In this document: one piece after another, positions 23,801 through 38,800 of the stretch | Position numbering within the stretch: position 1 is the first letter of the stretch | Layout: each line of letters starts with the position of its first letter | DNA from: Acanthosoma haemorrhoidale | Lineage: Eukaryota > Arthropoda > Insecta > Hemiptera > Acanthosomatidae | Assembly (NCBI GenBank): GCA_930367205.1 | Contig: OV884009.1 | Location: forward strand, 95,377,189 to 95,441,188 | DNA length: 64,000 nt | Direction of reading: 5' to 3' | The notes under the pieces: model-generated | What the model saw: the letters and a program-made list of their open reading frames with translations, nothing else | The model's database searches: none | What the model was told of the DNA's origin: nothing | Position numbers and translations under genes: made by a program

Positions 23801-26800
23801 GAAGATGATAATAAAATAAATAAAAGCTTTGTTAGGTCGGAAACTTTTCAGACCACCCTCTAAACATCCCGAATGTATATAGAGAGGCTTTAATGGCTCA
23901 AATAAAAACAACTCTCGATCTGTGATTACTTTCAACCTCTTTCCTTTTTCCTTCACGTTTTTCGTTGACGATCATTAACTTACATACACACACACACATA
24001 TATATAAATAATATTTCATTTAAATGACTTTAAATATAAAAAATATTATTTTCAATATTTAATAAATATATATATACATACTACTGCCAAATTGAATATG
24101 CCGGCTACTGGTGCCATCTTAGATGCTGTATTAATAATAGATTTAACTCCTTCTTCAGTTGTGATGTCATCTGTTAATACCTGCACATCTACTCCATAAG
24201 ATCTCCATAAATTGATTCTATACTCCTGATACCCATTGCTAATGCCTTTCCTCGATGTCAAAACTATTTTCTTTGCTTCCCTAAGAATTAACCAATCAGC
24301 CAACTCCAAACCAAATCCACCAAGCCCTCCTGAAATACAATGGAAATGAAAATCCTTTTCTAAAATAAAAATTACTGTTGATTTCAGTGATTTTATTACC
24401 AATGATTATGTAGGTTTTATCGTTCTTGCAGTAGAAACGAGGTAATGCTTCGATCTTCGCAGGTTCGTTGTTTGGTGCCAAATCCTTTTGATCACTTCTC
24501 ACATCGATTATGACTTTACCCATATGCTTACCAGTTGCCATGTACCTGCATAAATAATATTATTTTTTTTAGCAAAACGATTAGTGAAAGTGAAATTGAT
24601 TGTCAAGTGGATTAGGAGATGAAGAAAAATAATTTTTCTCATAAGACTAATCGTCTCGTTTTTTAGGATTTCGTTGGCTCTTTGAAAACCATACAATAAA
24701 TCCTTACGTTTTCACAAGCGCGTGTGTCTTCCATCTGGTCTTTGCAAATCCCCTGTAAAAAAGTGAACATAAACTGTTCACAGTTTTATAATAAACACAG
24801 TTCCTATTTAAAATCAGGAAGACATTATTAATAGACATCACCATCACACATCATTATGGATCACGAACTGATTAGTTTCTTGGTATTTAAAAAATATTTT
24901 CTGAAGGTGGTAACTCATCCAAGTATTAAGGCGTGCTTCTTTTCTTAACTACCTTTTCTACTGGCCCACCTACCGGTGCATCTCGCGGGCAATTGTTGGC
25001 ACTATTGGCTCGGGTGTCAGCGGGTCTACTAAAGCTTCTCTGTTATATTAACATTGTTTTGTTTTTACTCCTCTATAAATTCAATAATAACATAAATAGA
25101 GATTTAAAATTTTTAGAAAGATAAATCTGCTGTTGTTTTACCTAAAAGCCGTTTCAATCTCATCATGTTTAAACACAGTATATGGAATAGGTTTGATACT
25201 GCCATCCCTGACGTATTCCTCCATCAATTTATTAATGAGCAGTTTTTCCGGAGAAGGTTGTGCCAAGAACGAATCCAAAAGGATTCCGTGGAAACTAGCC
25301 CCTTTAGCAAACAGTTCCATACCTTAGAAATAAAAACAAAGTTTGTAATTCTCAGCACACACGTATAGGCTTTTCATTAATGAAATGTAAACATAGAAAT
25401 TTGGTAATGTACTTGTACCATATAACAGTGGCAAGGGATATTCCGAAATTCAGTACAAATCACATTATGAGTTATATAAGTACATTTAGCTCATGAATAA
25501 AACAAAACGGACTTTATACTCATTGAATAGAAAATAATTAATAATCTTAAATTCAACTTTGATTTAATAACTGAATTTTTTCCTGTACCTTTTTCCTGTA
25601 ATTTTTTCCTACCCTGTAGGAGACTGCCCCCACCCGTCAGCCTAAGGCCCGACCAATACATTGTTACGCTCCAGCTACGGCTCACGAACAACATCATCGT
25701 GTCAGGAGTCTACAAAAGACCGAGAGCCGTCTGCGACCCGTATAAGCTCCTGCTCACTACGATAGCTCATGACCGAAGGTATGTGATCGTGGGTGACCTA
25801 AATGCGAACCACAGCTGGTGGAGCAGTACTACGGCAAACGCCCTAGGCCGTTACATCACTAAAACTCCATTTACGGTCATCCACCCAGGATTGCCGACCT
25901 TCCGTCATTTCGCTAACCCGGACAGAACCTCCACGCCTGACCTGCTCCTGACACAACAGCCACACCGGGTCACCGGATGCTCCGCCTTAGATTTCACCAC
26001 CTCCGACCATCGGCCTGTTCTCTATGAACTAGAAGGCGACATGCCAGAGCCGCCTGCTTCTAGGTACAGGTACGATGAGGCCAAATGGGACCTCTACAAG
26101 CATCTCATCAAGACCGAGTTGCCCACAATCACGCCCCTGAGACACACTTGGGACATAGATTACGCTATCTATCAGTTACAGGACGTCATCGATCGAGCTG
26201 CCGATGCATCGATCCCGAAATTTTCTCCGAAGCCCCCTTCTCTGAGAAAACCTCCGGATCACATCCTACAACTCATTAGACAGCGTAATAACATCAAGAA
26301 CAGGTGGTTTAGGACCAAAAACAGGGACTTAAAACCGGTTTTAAATGCTCTCACAAACCAAGTTAAGTCCCTGATGGCCCAGTGGAAAAATTCGATTTGG
26401 GAAGATCGCCTCACCAGTCTCCACGGTGATCACAAGCAATTGTGGAAGCTTGTGAAGACCTGCAGGTCCAAAAAGAACGGTGTAAGGCTGGCCGTGAACG
26501 GGCAGTTCATTTCCACCACCGAACAAGTGGACATCTTGGCAGCCCATTATGAGGAAGTCAGTCGTGGCCAGGGACAGCCAATAGGAGCCCTCGACCCACC
26601 CTCCCCACCACTACCGAAATCTACACCTCTCACCGGCAATGCGCTGCATTCATTCGAAGAACGACCGGCAAGAAGGCCCCAGGTCAGGATTCCATCTAAA
26701 ACATCCTACTCAAGCAGCTGCCGAGGAAAGGAATCTCATTCATAACGAACGTGTTGAACTCCTGCTTCAGGCTGCACAATTTCCCCCAGAACTGGAAGCA

Positions 26801-29800
26801 CGCTGTAGTGGTCCCCCTTCTAAAACCAGCGAAAAGCAGTTATGAGCCATCTCATTACCGCCCCATCAGTCTGCTGACTCAACTCTCGAAGCTGTTCGAG
26901 AGAATCATCCACGTACATCTCTCCGGGCACTGCGAGTCACAAGAAGTCATCCCACCAGAGCAGACTGGTTTCAGCACAGGCTTAAGCGCGAACAACAACC
27001 TGGTGAGATTGCAACACCACGTCGCATCGAACGTCCGGAGCAACAGAGCTACCGCTATGATTTCTCTGGACTGTTCGAAAGCTTTCGACTCTGTGGACCA
27101 CTACATCTTACTCCAACGTCTGAGGGAATACGAATTCTCGGATCAGCTGCAGAACCTGATAAGATCCTACCTTACAGGCAGAACTTTTTCGGTTCGTATA
27201 GGCACTACGTCTACGACCCAAAGAAACCACACTGCCGGTGCCCCCCAAGGATCGGTGCTAGGCCCCCTGCTGTTCAACATTTACACCGCCCACATCGTAG
27301 GAGCCTCGTACCCCAACTGCGAGGTATCCGCGTATGCAGACGATATAGGTGTTTACAGCACTAGCATCAATCCCTCCAGAGCCCTGAAATTCGCTGAGAG
27401 CGCTAGTCAACGGATCGCCGAGAAACTCGATGCCGTCCACATTCAACCCACTATTCTCCGACCTTCAACCACCACCAATCCCCGTCCAATGGAAGCACTG
27501 CTGGACCACCGAAGCCTGGAGGATGATCGACGTCATTGAACCCGATGACTGAACGAACTACACCCAGCCGAGAGATCTCCCGGCCGACTCAACCGAAGCC
27601 ACAATGACCCCATCTACCTGTGTAAGCAGGGTCGACCTTCCGGCCGAGAGGCTGATCATTTCAGGCCACTGCGGGGGCGGGCCAGGCTTTGCCTGGCCGA
27701 CTACAGTCCATTGCCTGGGTGCCCCTAGGCTCAATCCTTGGTAGACTCTCACTACCTTCCTGATTCCATCCGCCTTTTTAGGCATTCCACATCCTATATC
27801 CTTCTCATACATCCTTCAAATGGGGGACTCCCCTTAATGAAAGGCACTCATTAGCCCAAAATAATTTTTCTTTATTTTTCCCACATCCTATTTTTATAAG
27901 TTTGAGAGCTAAGGGGAAAAAAAAAAAAAACTGAATTTTTTTGACCTTGAAAGATAGATTATTAGCTCGTACATTTTTGATAAATTTCATAAAATATTGA
28001 CATTTTTCTGTAGTTGTTTATTCAATATTTTAGCTACAAGCGAGTTATTTCATTTATTTATAGAGTAGCAGTATATACAAATGTGTTTTTTTAGAATAAA
28101 TTTATTGATATTTTAGAACATCTGGCCAGGGTTTTGTTCGAATCCAACCACTTTTAAGTTGTTAACTAGTTTATATTTACTCGTATTAATATATGTACAT
28201 TTAAAAAACATCATATATAACAAACATAAAAAAAATGACAAAACAACTTATTGGATTTGCTGGCAAGTAATTTTATTAAGTATATTACATCTTACCTAAT
28301 GGGCTGTTGTTTGTTAAATCGTATTTTCCTATTTCCAAAAATCTGCCTCCCCTCGCTAGACATCTGACGGAGGCCAACAGCTTCTCCTCTGCCAATGAGT
28401 TGAGCACCAGGTCTACTCCCCGGCCGTTTGTTTCACGCATAACCAGCTGCTCGAAGGATGTGTCTCTCGAGTTCCCAATGTTTTTATCTGCTATCTGTAT
28501 AATATCAAAATAATATAATACAATGATAGGTTGTATGGGTATGTTTAAATTTTAAATAACATTATAAAATAAATCTATGGCATCATGAAGAGTGTTGCCA
28601 CCATAGTTAGTGGATTGGTGCTGGGCTGTTTACTGATCCACCTTTATTTTGGTTTCCAAAAGTGGATTCACTATATCATTTCATTTCGCTAAAAGTAATC
28701 ACTCGTTTCCCTTACGAGATTGTGTGAGAGTGTACCCTGACCATAGCTCTCATAAAATTCTTTTGGTGGGAACTATTAAACAGAATCTGTACTTAGTAGT
28801 CAGGCAAGCCATCTACCATAGAGCTGACAAATGGCATCATATAATGATTAATTATTGCTATTGCTAACATGATAATTTAATACTAAACATGTTAAATATA
28901 TTTTCTTGTGTTCTTATTATTTTACCTCCGGAAACTGTTCTCTGATGTAATCACGCTTTTCCTGCGTGCCGACTGTTGTGAAAATCGTGCATCCTTTGGA
29001 CAAGGCAATATTTATAGCAGCCTGGCCTACCCCTCCTGTCCCTGAATGGATTAAAATTGAATCTCCTTTTTTTATCCTCCCTCTTAATATCAGGGCATAC
29101 ATCACCTAGAATTTTGTTTTTTATTAAAATACGAATTATTAATTGTAAAAAAACATAAACATTAATATAATAATTTTATTTTTGGTGATGTCATTGATAC
29201 TTGGATCTACTAGTTATTTCAAATGCTAGTTCATGAATCAAAATTTCCAAGGTCGAATAAATAGACTCTCATTTCTAACAGGTACAGGCGTCTTCTTCTG
29301 TTCTAGAACGGTCTTAAAAATGGCTCAAAGGACTGACAATTTTGAAGGTGTATTCTACATTACTAAAAATGTGTTGGCTCAATATGTACTGCAAATTGAG
29401 ATGTATGCAAAAAAAAAAGTGAAATATCCGGTTCCGTTACAACTCAGTAATACTAAATCGAGTCATCGAATAAAAGTAAATAAAAATTCAAGTTGTCTTT
29501 CTGGAATGAAAGGTTAATTTAGACTCGGCATGTTTGTTATATTACTTGTACACATTTTTTGAATTTATAGAAAAAAAAGAATGCTGTAATATCAATTTTC
29601 TGAAAGGTGAAATTACTTCGGTGTAGTGAAAATTAACGATTAGCTTATAGGTTATACACGGTCACTCCTAACATAGATTTTTTTTATTATGTAGGTACAT
29701 TCTCAAAATTTACAAAAAGGGAAAAAACATTTTAAAAAACAAGAGCCTATACTATGTAGATATAATTATTGTAAAGGTGGCAGGATATAGGGGGAGGGGG

Positions 29801-32800
29801 TACACCGTTGTGGCACGCCTTAATATGAGAAACTCTTGGTTGTGGCGCGCGTTATAAAAGTTTGGTCACCTCTGAGTGCAAAAGTAATTCCAGAACAGAG
29901 TTATTGCTCATAATAGGAGAAAGGAGTTAGCAAAAGACAAATACTTATATTGCAGGTTATATATTCACCATTCCTCATAATGCAAGAACTGGAATGTGAT
30001 CATGGAATCAGGTTTTTGCAGAATAAAACTTTGTCAATGTACTTAATATAATATCGCACTACAGGTTACAATCTTTTTTGAAAAACAGGTAATGAATTTC
30101 TAGGTCGCGTTAAGAAAGGTGCATTTATGGTTTAGTTCTACTTAGTGAAATGAATGAAATTTTTTTCTTTGACTAAGTCCTATTTAATCGGTTTCAATAA
30201 AAATATTTTAAAGAACAAATGTTAGACATAACTACTTTCTAATCAACAGATCAACTGCTTTAAATGTGCTTGAAACTCACAGTTGCATATACTACAGGCA
30301 CACTAGCTCCTTGTTCTAAACTCCATTCATCTGGAATCTTCCAAGAAAATAATGGATCTGGTTGGATAATAGTTGAGAGTCCACCAGTAGATTGCATTGC
30401 CATTACACGATTTCCATGAATGTCGAAACCGCTGCATTCAAAACCAATCACACATTCCTGCAAATATGAAATAATTTATTGTTTAGCTGCAGTAAATTGC
30501 AAGTATTCCTTCTTACTCTATTCAACATCAAACCTGTTATCCAACCGAAATTAGAAATAAATAGTAATTACTAGTTGTGATCTGTAACCACACTGTGAAT
30601 ATAAATAAGTTTTAATCAAAGAAAAAATATGGTGGAGTGGCAGGGATTCAAACACGGAACATTTTTTGTCAGGACCGCTGCCAACTATGATAGAATCCTT
30701 TGGAATTCTCTAATCTGATGTCCCATATCTCAGAGGTACACGAGACAATTGAACTTAGAAATGAACTGGTCCAGGTGAAGAGGGTGGTTCCAAACATTCA
30801 ATTATTAATTTCCATACTGTACGATCATTGTTAGCCAAGCGCAATTAGTTGAAGGTTTTGCAGGGAGATCGTCTTTGGATGATGACAAAAACTTGTTAGA
30901 TGGTTTGATTGGTAAGAATTATCATGTTTGACACTCACGCTGTTTTCTTGTTATAAGGGCCTGATGATGACATACACATAATATGTTGAAACCATACAGG
31001 ACAAAAACCTAAACTCTCAATAAATCTTCAACTCGTTTATTTACATTCATCTTTATCCACTAAGGACACTTCTTTCTGGAAAACTATCCAAAATATCCGG
31101 AAGAATATTTATGTATCACATCCACTCTACCGTTATGATAAGTCCGGGGTTGCCTTAGGTGGGGAAAATTTTGAAGAATTCTCATAGCACACGTGCTCTC
31201 CTGTACTTGTACTGTCTACAGTTAACAGATAGCTGACTGGAACTGTGGGGTACATTCAACCATTTGAGTCCAAAGTACTCTGAACTATAGTCAACGCTCC
31301 CTTCACAATTATCTCCATTTACATATGTTCTTACCTTATGACATTAAAATTTTATACAACTTATCCGCTCGTTTAAATACTACAGTTAACTGCTTATCCA
31401 GTAACACTCATCCATACAATGATCCACGTCACCAAAGGGGAGGTGGCCTCACACTCTATTATAAATTGATAACTATGTCATGGGATTTGGGGGGGAATGG
31501 GCACCTTCACCACTTAATCTCCTTGGTGTCTAAGGCTCTCTTCCGCTCTCTGGTCAGGAAAACACTAAGTGAAACGGTAGTGGTAAAAATAATTTTCTTA
31601 GACCAGCCCTTATGAGAATATTATTGCTCTTCAATTTATTACAAAAAGTGTCTCATTTTTGGAGTTCGTGCCTCTCTTAAGAATTTGACTAAATTACCTG
31701 GTTTTTCCTCTCTTTTACAACTACTTCAGCAGCTAATTTTCCAGATGCTAACATAATATCCCTGAAGTTTAGAGTACAATAATGGACGAATATCAGACCT
31801 GGCATTCTAAAAAAAAAGAAATAATTTTATAATAAAAATACATTCAAGTTAGCTACAAGCTATTTTTAAATAAAAGTAATTACTTAAGATCTGTAATATG
31901 TCCTTGGATCCAGGTCAAGCTTGAAAGATCTCCTCGAACAAGGACATTGGCATATGCATGACTGCAGAGATTCTTGGGCTTTTCGTCGACTTTTAGATGC
32001 CTATAAGTACCCCATTGCCCATTTTTATAGACGTTTACAGCTAAATCAAGATTAAGCTGTTCTTTATAAAAATTATCTTCAAGTTCGAATTGAGGAGCCT
32101 TTCTGTCCATCAGCAACACACATCTGAAACATTAATTAAACCAGATATTCAAGTAACTTTTTATTATCTGGGAGAACTATTATAATTCAACTAAAATGAG
32201 TAAAGATAGAGCCTTAAACTGTTTGAAAATAATTGCAGAGCCCAAAGAGAGAGGTTCTCCTTTCAATGGTCTTTGGTCTCCTTGTATGTATGTAATTATG
32301 TGTGGCTGTATGGTCTAGGAGCGTGCTTGTGTTTTAATTGAAATTTTAAAGCTATATTCCACAACACATTAAAACATGCTCATTAGGTTTGGTAGAAATA
32401 ATATGACCGGAACTGTAGTAAAAAGTTGAGCTTGTTTTACAAACATATAAGATTCCTAGAGCTCAGAAGCTACTTTAATTATATTTAATGTTCTGTTTAT
32501 CCCCTGTAGTTTATGAAACATTAAAGGCGGTAATACAGAATGAATTTCAAAGAAACTTCAAATCACAAAGTTTTGAGAGCCCAGCATCAAAAATGGCAAA
32601 TTGATTGTTGTTAATTGTAATACGTTCGAAATGTATCCGGTGACAGGGCTATTGGAAGAACGTGGGGATTTCCCCAAGACTCCACTTCCTCTTTCGTGAG
32701 GTGACAACCATGTGGCTTGGGGGGGGGGGGTCACTGGGCTGTTTGTAAATACTATATAAATGAGCGATTGAATGAAGAATTGTAAATATAGTATGAATGA

Positions 32801-35800
32801 AACAATGTTCGATCACAATTACTTCTTGCCCAATAATAAGGTTTTTGAATAATTAAGTACTTTAGAACTTTTGACTTGTCCACTAGTTTATTTTAATTCT
32901 ATTCCTCTCCCTGTATCCGATACAGTACGGTACTTAGGCTTCCATCTCGACAAACGACTGACCTGGAACCCACATACGAGGCTAAAAAGACAAGAACTAA
33001 ACAGACGCTTTGGACAACTGTACTACTGTACTACTACTACTTCAAAGGTCATCCGTCTCTCAATTGAAAATAAATTACTAATCTACCCCTTATTACGTCA
33101 GCAACAAAACCCTTCATAACGATCTTAATATATTCTACATTCTTGAACTCATCCCCACCAAGTTTATGAAATTCCAGAGTAACCTATCCAACCACCCTAA
33201 TCCCGAGACTGAAACGGTCATCTTATTTTAATTATATTTAATGAACAACATTTCTTTCAGACCGATTATCAACTAAATTTAATTTTTAAACATAACTTAT
33301 TAAATTCAGAACTTTATTGTGAAATAATTACAATCTGCCTTTTATAAGGCAATAATAATACAGATAAATGATCTCATTCATACCATATTTACAGTCATCA
33401 TTCACTCGCTCATTCATACTAGGACATGATTGGAGAAATTGGCCATTGCCAGGACTCCCACTGTCACGCGATTATAGCAGGTCACGAGGCCACTGCCGTT
33501 TCAGTCTCCGAGGAGGATTATAGGGATGAGTGGCGCAGTGCAAAGACTGTGCTACAGGATTAGGGTGGTTGGAAAGGCTACTGTGGAATTTCATAAACTT
33601 GGAAGGGATGAGTTCTAGAATGTAGGGTATATTAAGGTCGTTATGAAGGGTTTTGTTGCTGACATAATAAGGGGCATTTACTATTGTTCTCAGGACTTTG
33701 GATTGAAAGGATTGGATACGCTTGATGTTCGACTTTTTTGCTGTCCCCCATAGCTCTATTCCGTATGTCCAGATTGGTTTAAGTATAACTTTGTAGATTA
33801 GTAGTTTATTTTCTATTGAGAGATGGGATGTCCTTTGAAGTAGTCTGTACAGTTGTCCAAAGCGTCTGTTTAGTTCTTGTCTTTTTAGTCTCGTATGTGG
33901 GTTCCAGGTCAGTCGTTTGTCGAGATGGAAGCCTAAGTACCGTACTGTCTCGGTTACTGGGAGAGGAATAGAATTAAAATAAACTAATGGACAAGTCTTG
34001 CGACAAAGGGTGAAGGTAATGTGGGAGCATTTTGCTTCATTAACTTTGATCCGCCATTGATTGCACCAATACTCGATCTCGTCAAGGTGTTTTTGAAGGT
34101 TATGGGATGCTATGTCGGGGTCTGGATGGGATGACAAGACTGCAGTGTCATCTGCAAATGTAGCCAAGAAGGTGTTGGAAGTAGAAGGGACATCAGCGGT
34201 GTATAGGTTATAGAGGATGGGGCCTAGGACACTGCCCTGTGGAACTCCTGCATTTATGGGATAGTAGTTAGAGTATTCTAAGCCACAGCGGACTTGGAAG
34301 AAGCGGTTTGAAAGGTAGGACTGTAGGATTAGGAAAAGGGTCTGTGGTAAATGTCTTTTGAGCTTGTAGAGCAAACCTGCGTGCCAAACCCTGTCAAAAG
34401 CTTGAGCTATATCGAGAAAGGCAGCAGTGCAATACTTTTTGGTTTCAAGGGCTGAGGAGATGTGATCAACAACGCGAAGGCCTTGTTGAGCAGTGGAATG
34501 TCGTTGGCGGAAACCAAACTGGTGTGTGGGAAAAAGGTTTTTGGATTCAACAATTGGAAGTAGACGTTTTAGTAGGAGTTTCTCAAATATTTTTGAGAGG
34601 ATAGGGAGTAGGCTAATTGGACGGTAAGATGAGGCGACATTGGGTGGTTTACCGGGTTTGGCGAATAGGACAATAATGGAATGTTTCCAGAGGAGAGGAA
34701 AGTGTGTCGTTCGGATAATGCAATTATATATGTAGGTTAGGAAGGTTATGGCTTTTAAACATAACTAAAACTAAAGAAAGTACGCATAAAGGGGAGAAAC
34801 TATATCATGTAACACTCACACGACTTGGCGTGAGTTTCTCAAACACTTATTAAATGATTGTGAAAAAGATACCTAGCATTTTTAAACAAAATACTTCATT
34901 TCATTTGTTAAACCATCTCGGTAACTGAAATTTGTAGTTTCTGCAAAAATAAAAATTTTCATCCAAAACATTGTATAAAAAACGTTTTACTAAAACACTA
35001 ATAAAAAAAAGGTTTTAACTAATAAAAATCCAATTTAAATCAGCTGAAGCGACGTTAAATACATGAACAATTTCTATTTTTGACTTGCAAAACTTTATTT
35101 ATTGGGATATCCGTGATAAAACGTCACTGCCTTTAACGGGGAAAAATAGTAACTTTAAATCTTAAATTGGCGATACGGGCCCAAATTTTTTTTGAACTAT
35201 CCGAAATTATATTTACCAACGAAACTAACATGGTTAGACAGAAATACATCCCAAAACCGGCTGTTCGCCATCAGAAATATTTTATTTAACCTAAAATTTC
35301 ACAGTGTTATTTATTTAGTTAAAAAGTACCAATTATTAAAGGCCTTACGTTCCATGAAGAAAAACAAGTCTGTTTGGAGGAACAAACTTCTGAAGTGGCA
35401 TAGAATCGGTTGTATGGATGAGTTGTTTTTACCCAAATGTCGTTCTATTCATCAACAAGCTTTATTTTGATGTAAATAAGAGCAAATTTTTCAAATTTGA
35501 AAGGAATAATGCTAAAAAAAATTGTTGTTCCTCGTTAAATATTGGAAGGGCTTAACCAATATTTTCCGATAACGTTAATTTGATGACAATACGTAAATAA
35601 ATGTGTCTACACAATGCAAGTCATAGAAAGTGAGTTGCTGTAGATGCGTGTGTAGTCAAATTGCTTCAAACAGTTTACATTGATTGGTGATATATAGTGA
35701 CAGTAGAAGAGGACATATATCCGTGGGAACCAACCTGGCTTTAGCTCCATCCCCTTCTCTCCTCAGGCAGTTAACGAACCCAAGAACTCCACTGCTTTCT

Positions 35801-38800
35801 CCATCCTGCGCGTAACATATGACTCTTGAACACTCTTTGTTTTTGATCGCATTTTGAGCTGGAGTCATCCAGCTGTACTCAGCATCAGAAACATGAAATA
35901 CTTGTGTCATACCATTTTCAGCTTTCTTTGTCTGTAAGAACGCAAATGATGATATACATTATATATACAACAATGACTATGTTTTCGATTGAGGACTATG
36001 ATTGCTATTAATACAACTTAATAATTTATTATAACAAGTGGAAAAGGTTTCTTCAGACTAGAGTAAGGTTGTTTTCTCAAACGGTTTCTATCAGTTGTGT
36101 CATGTATGTTTATTATGTCATTTTTGTTATATTGTGTCAGTTCTATCAGTGTTGTACTAGTTACCTTTCTCAACAGCATCAACCTGCCAGATTCGAGAGC
36201 ATGCGATGACAAAACAGTTACTTTATCGCTTTCCACTTTGGCGCCTCCTTCCTCTTTTGCCATTATGTAGCCCTCGGGTTTAATGGCATTTAAACAATCT
36301 TCTAAGCTCTGGAAAGAAGACTATTTGTGGTAACCATTTATTCATTGTCAATAACAAGTATTTTACATGTTGTAAATATTTATTATACATACTGAATCTT
36401 GTGAGCCTTCAAATAGATTATTCACAATTAAAATCAGGGCTGATTGGTCAGTGTTTAGTTTTTTATCTTCTATTGTCACTCCTGGAGGTAAAGCCTCTTC
36501 ATAGACGTTAGGGTTTGCCAGCACTGTAATGTCAGTCTGCAAGAAGAATATTGTATTTTTACTAATAATAACTCAAATGGTTTTCATTTTTGCTACACTA
36601 AAAATATATAATTATCGTAGTTTTGAGCGGCACAGTACCTGTATTAGAGGAAGATCAGAAAGCACTTCAGCCACAGTCGGTGCTAAGATTCCATTTTCCT
36701 TGGTTTTCCTAAATAGTTCTACGGCTTTTACATTAATAGTGTTTTGTTCATTTTCTATGATTATTTGTAGAAACATCCTGATGATTTGACATAGATCATA
36801 CACCTATAGGTAAAAGATATATTTTCAGTTATATAAGCATTCCCAATAATATAACTGCAGAAGACTTTTGATTATTAGACTTTGATATTGCTGATTAAAT
36901 TTGGATTATTAATTGTTGCCAACATGGCGACGGTAGTGCTATTTTAAAAGCCTTGAAGATGGTAAAATACTAGAGGTAAAATAACTGTCCTGAACAATAG
37001 ACATATTGAAGAAGTGTAGCAGAAGTAGACGTAAGGTTAAAAAAACAAAAACGAGGAACTAACCTAAAAAGCAAACGTAGCTGTGTTCAAGTGACCTAAA
37101 AATCAACGAGTACTCCATATTCCAATACTTCCAAGTTTTCAACTCTTAATAAAACTACGGACTCCCAATCACAAAAAGATGAAAGAGATACTTTTAAACA
37201 TATACTAGGAGCCTTTGCGGCTCTCGGAGTTTAAGTTCATACTATTAATATCTAGCAGTGATGGGGCTGCAAGAGCAGCGTACGCGATCCCTGCTTCCGT
37301 CTCATTTGCCCAGGAAGTAGTTATTACACCCATCCGACCTATTACTTACAGTACAAGTAAAGGGAAACATAAGAATATTTTATTTTGTTGTAACTGGGGT
37401 GAACTGCATTTTTGCACCTCTATTTGTGACCAATACATTACTTACCTAATCAAACATTGGTCAGAGATGCACAGTTGTATGGTGAGCTAAACAGTGCTAA
37501 GGGTGCAGAACAGAAACGAAGAGGCGCCGTAAAAACTTCTGTTGATATCAAGTTTGGATAAAATATGAAAATAATTGTTCAACAGGAAAACTTTCTTCCC
37601 AACGAGAACAATAAAATGAGTCATATGTATTATAAAAATCGAGATGAGAGGAGTCGCTGATGGCTTTTATAAAGCTTCATTAACTCGCCCACGATGTTTC
37701 TCAAGCTGGTGAAAATGTGTCCCTTACAATCTACAGAGTCCTCTTCTATGAACATGATCTGTAGCAACCACCGGTATTTTTCACTTATTCACTCATCGGC
37801 CAAACTGAAGAAAGATATTGCATTACTACCTCCATCAAAAGGCTTGGCAGTACAACACTCGTTCAGGGAGTATTTACAAGTCCAAGAGTGGCTTAATAAC
37901 CACTAGTAACCAGAGCAGTTGGGGGGGGGGGAGAGAAGATGATAGATCATTGTATCCACTTACAATGAAGGACCCACTTGCTCCTGACACAATCCTAAAA
38001 TCCATTTTTTGCCACTGTTAAACTGGGTGCTGTGGAAGGTGTGGATGCCGGCAAGCCATGCTCACCTGTTTGTGGCAACTACCATGGAAAATGTAGCAAA
38101 GGTCCACCTCTCGAAAATGAAGAATTGGACATTGATTTTGGGGAGGAAGAAGATCAAGATTACCTTTGATTATCATAGGATACCGGTGTGTAAACAAAAT
38201 ACTTAATTCATGGTCATGCGTAGTAGTTATTGATGTGGTTATATGCTTCAATGCTATATGTATAAAACGTTTTCCACTAACTAGTACTAGGGTATTTATT
38301 AGAAATCTTTTGCTTTGTTGAATATTTTTTCTTTTTGTTTTTAGAATAAACCGCCATAATAAAAATTGTGAAAATGCCTGTTTTTTTAACCCGCGCTATT
38401 TCCTTAACCATTGACTCAAAGGGAAAACATTAATAGCCACATTTTTATATGAAATTTTAAATAATTTAATTTTGTATGTGAAATACTTTTTGTTAATATT
38501 ACTAGTTTGCGAGATGTTTGAGAAAACCCGAAAAAAATTGCCTTTAAACTTCCACCAGCCCCACTATCGGGGTCTTATTTTTGTTTTACAGGACAATCAT
38601 CCTGGAAACTGTACGAAATTTTAGAACTACATTATTTTTTTAATTGAATTCAACATTTCCTGGGCTATCGATGCAGAAAATGAGGTGTTGACATTGGGGT
38701 GTTGACACATTTTATTTTATGCCGTACTCCTCATTATAAGTAATTATTTCTAGTCATTTAATAACAGTTTATGGCGATAGCAGTGGAACATTAAGATAAA

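Larger units (their letters stand above)
25582..27928 (+). mobile_element. Jockey-like non-LTR insertion with 13-bp target duplication
   Basis: Flanked by the direct repeat AACTGAATTTTTT at 25569-25581 and 27929-27941, with an A-run at the 3' end. The copy is 5'-truncated and carries endonuclease and RT in plus orientation, antisense to the FAS intron that holds it. A frame change near 26700 separates the two parts, and coding similarity fades near 27440, before the usual RT end, so the 3' part of the coding region is deleted. Confidence 0.88.

Noticed and set aside
30630..30710. tRNA gene suggested by a B-box-like GGGATTCAAACACGG (reverse strand)
   Set aside because: No complete cloverleaf could be built; at best a decayed SINE.
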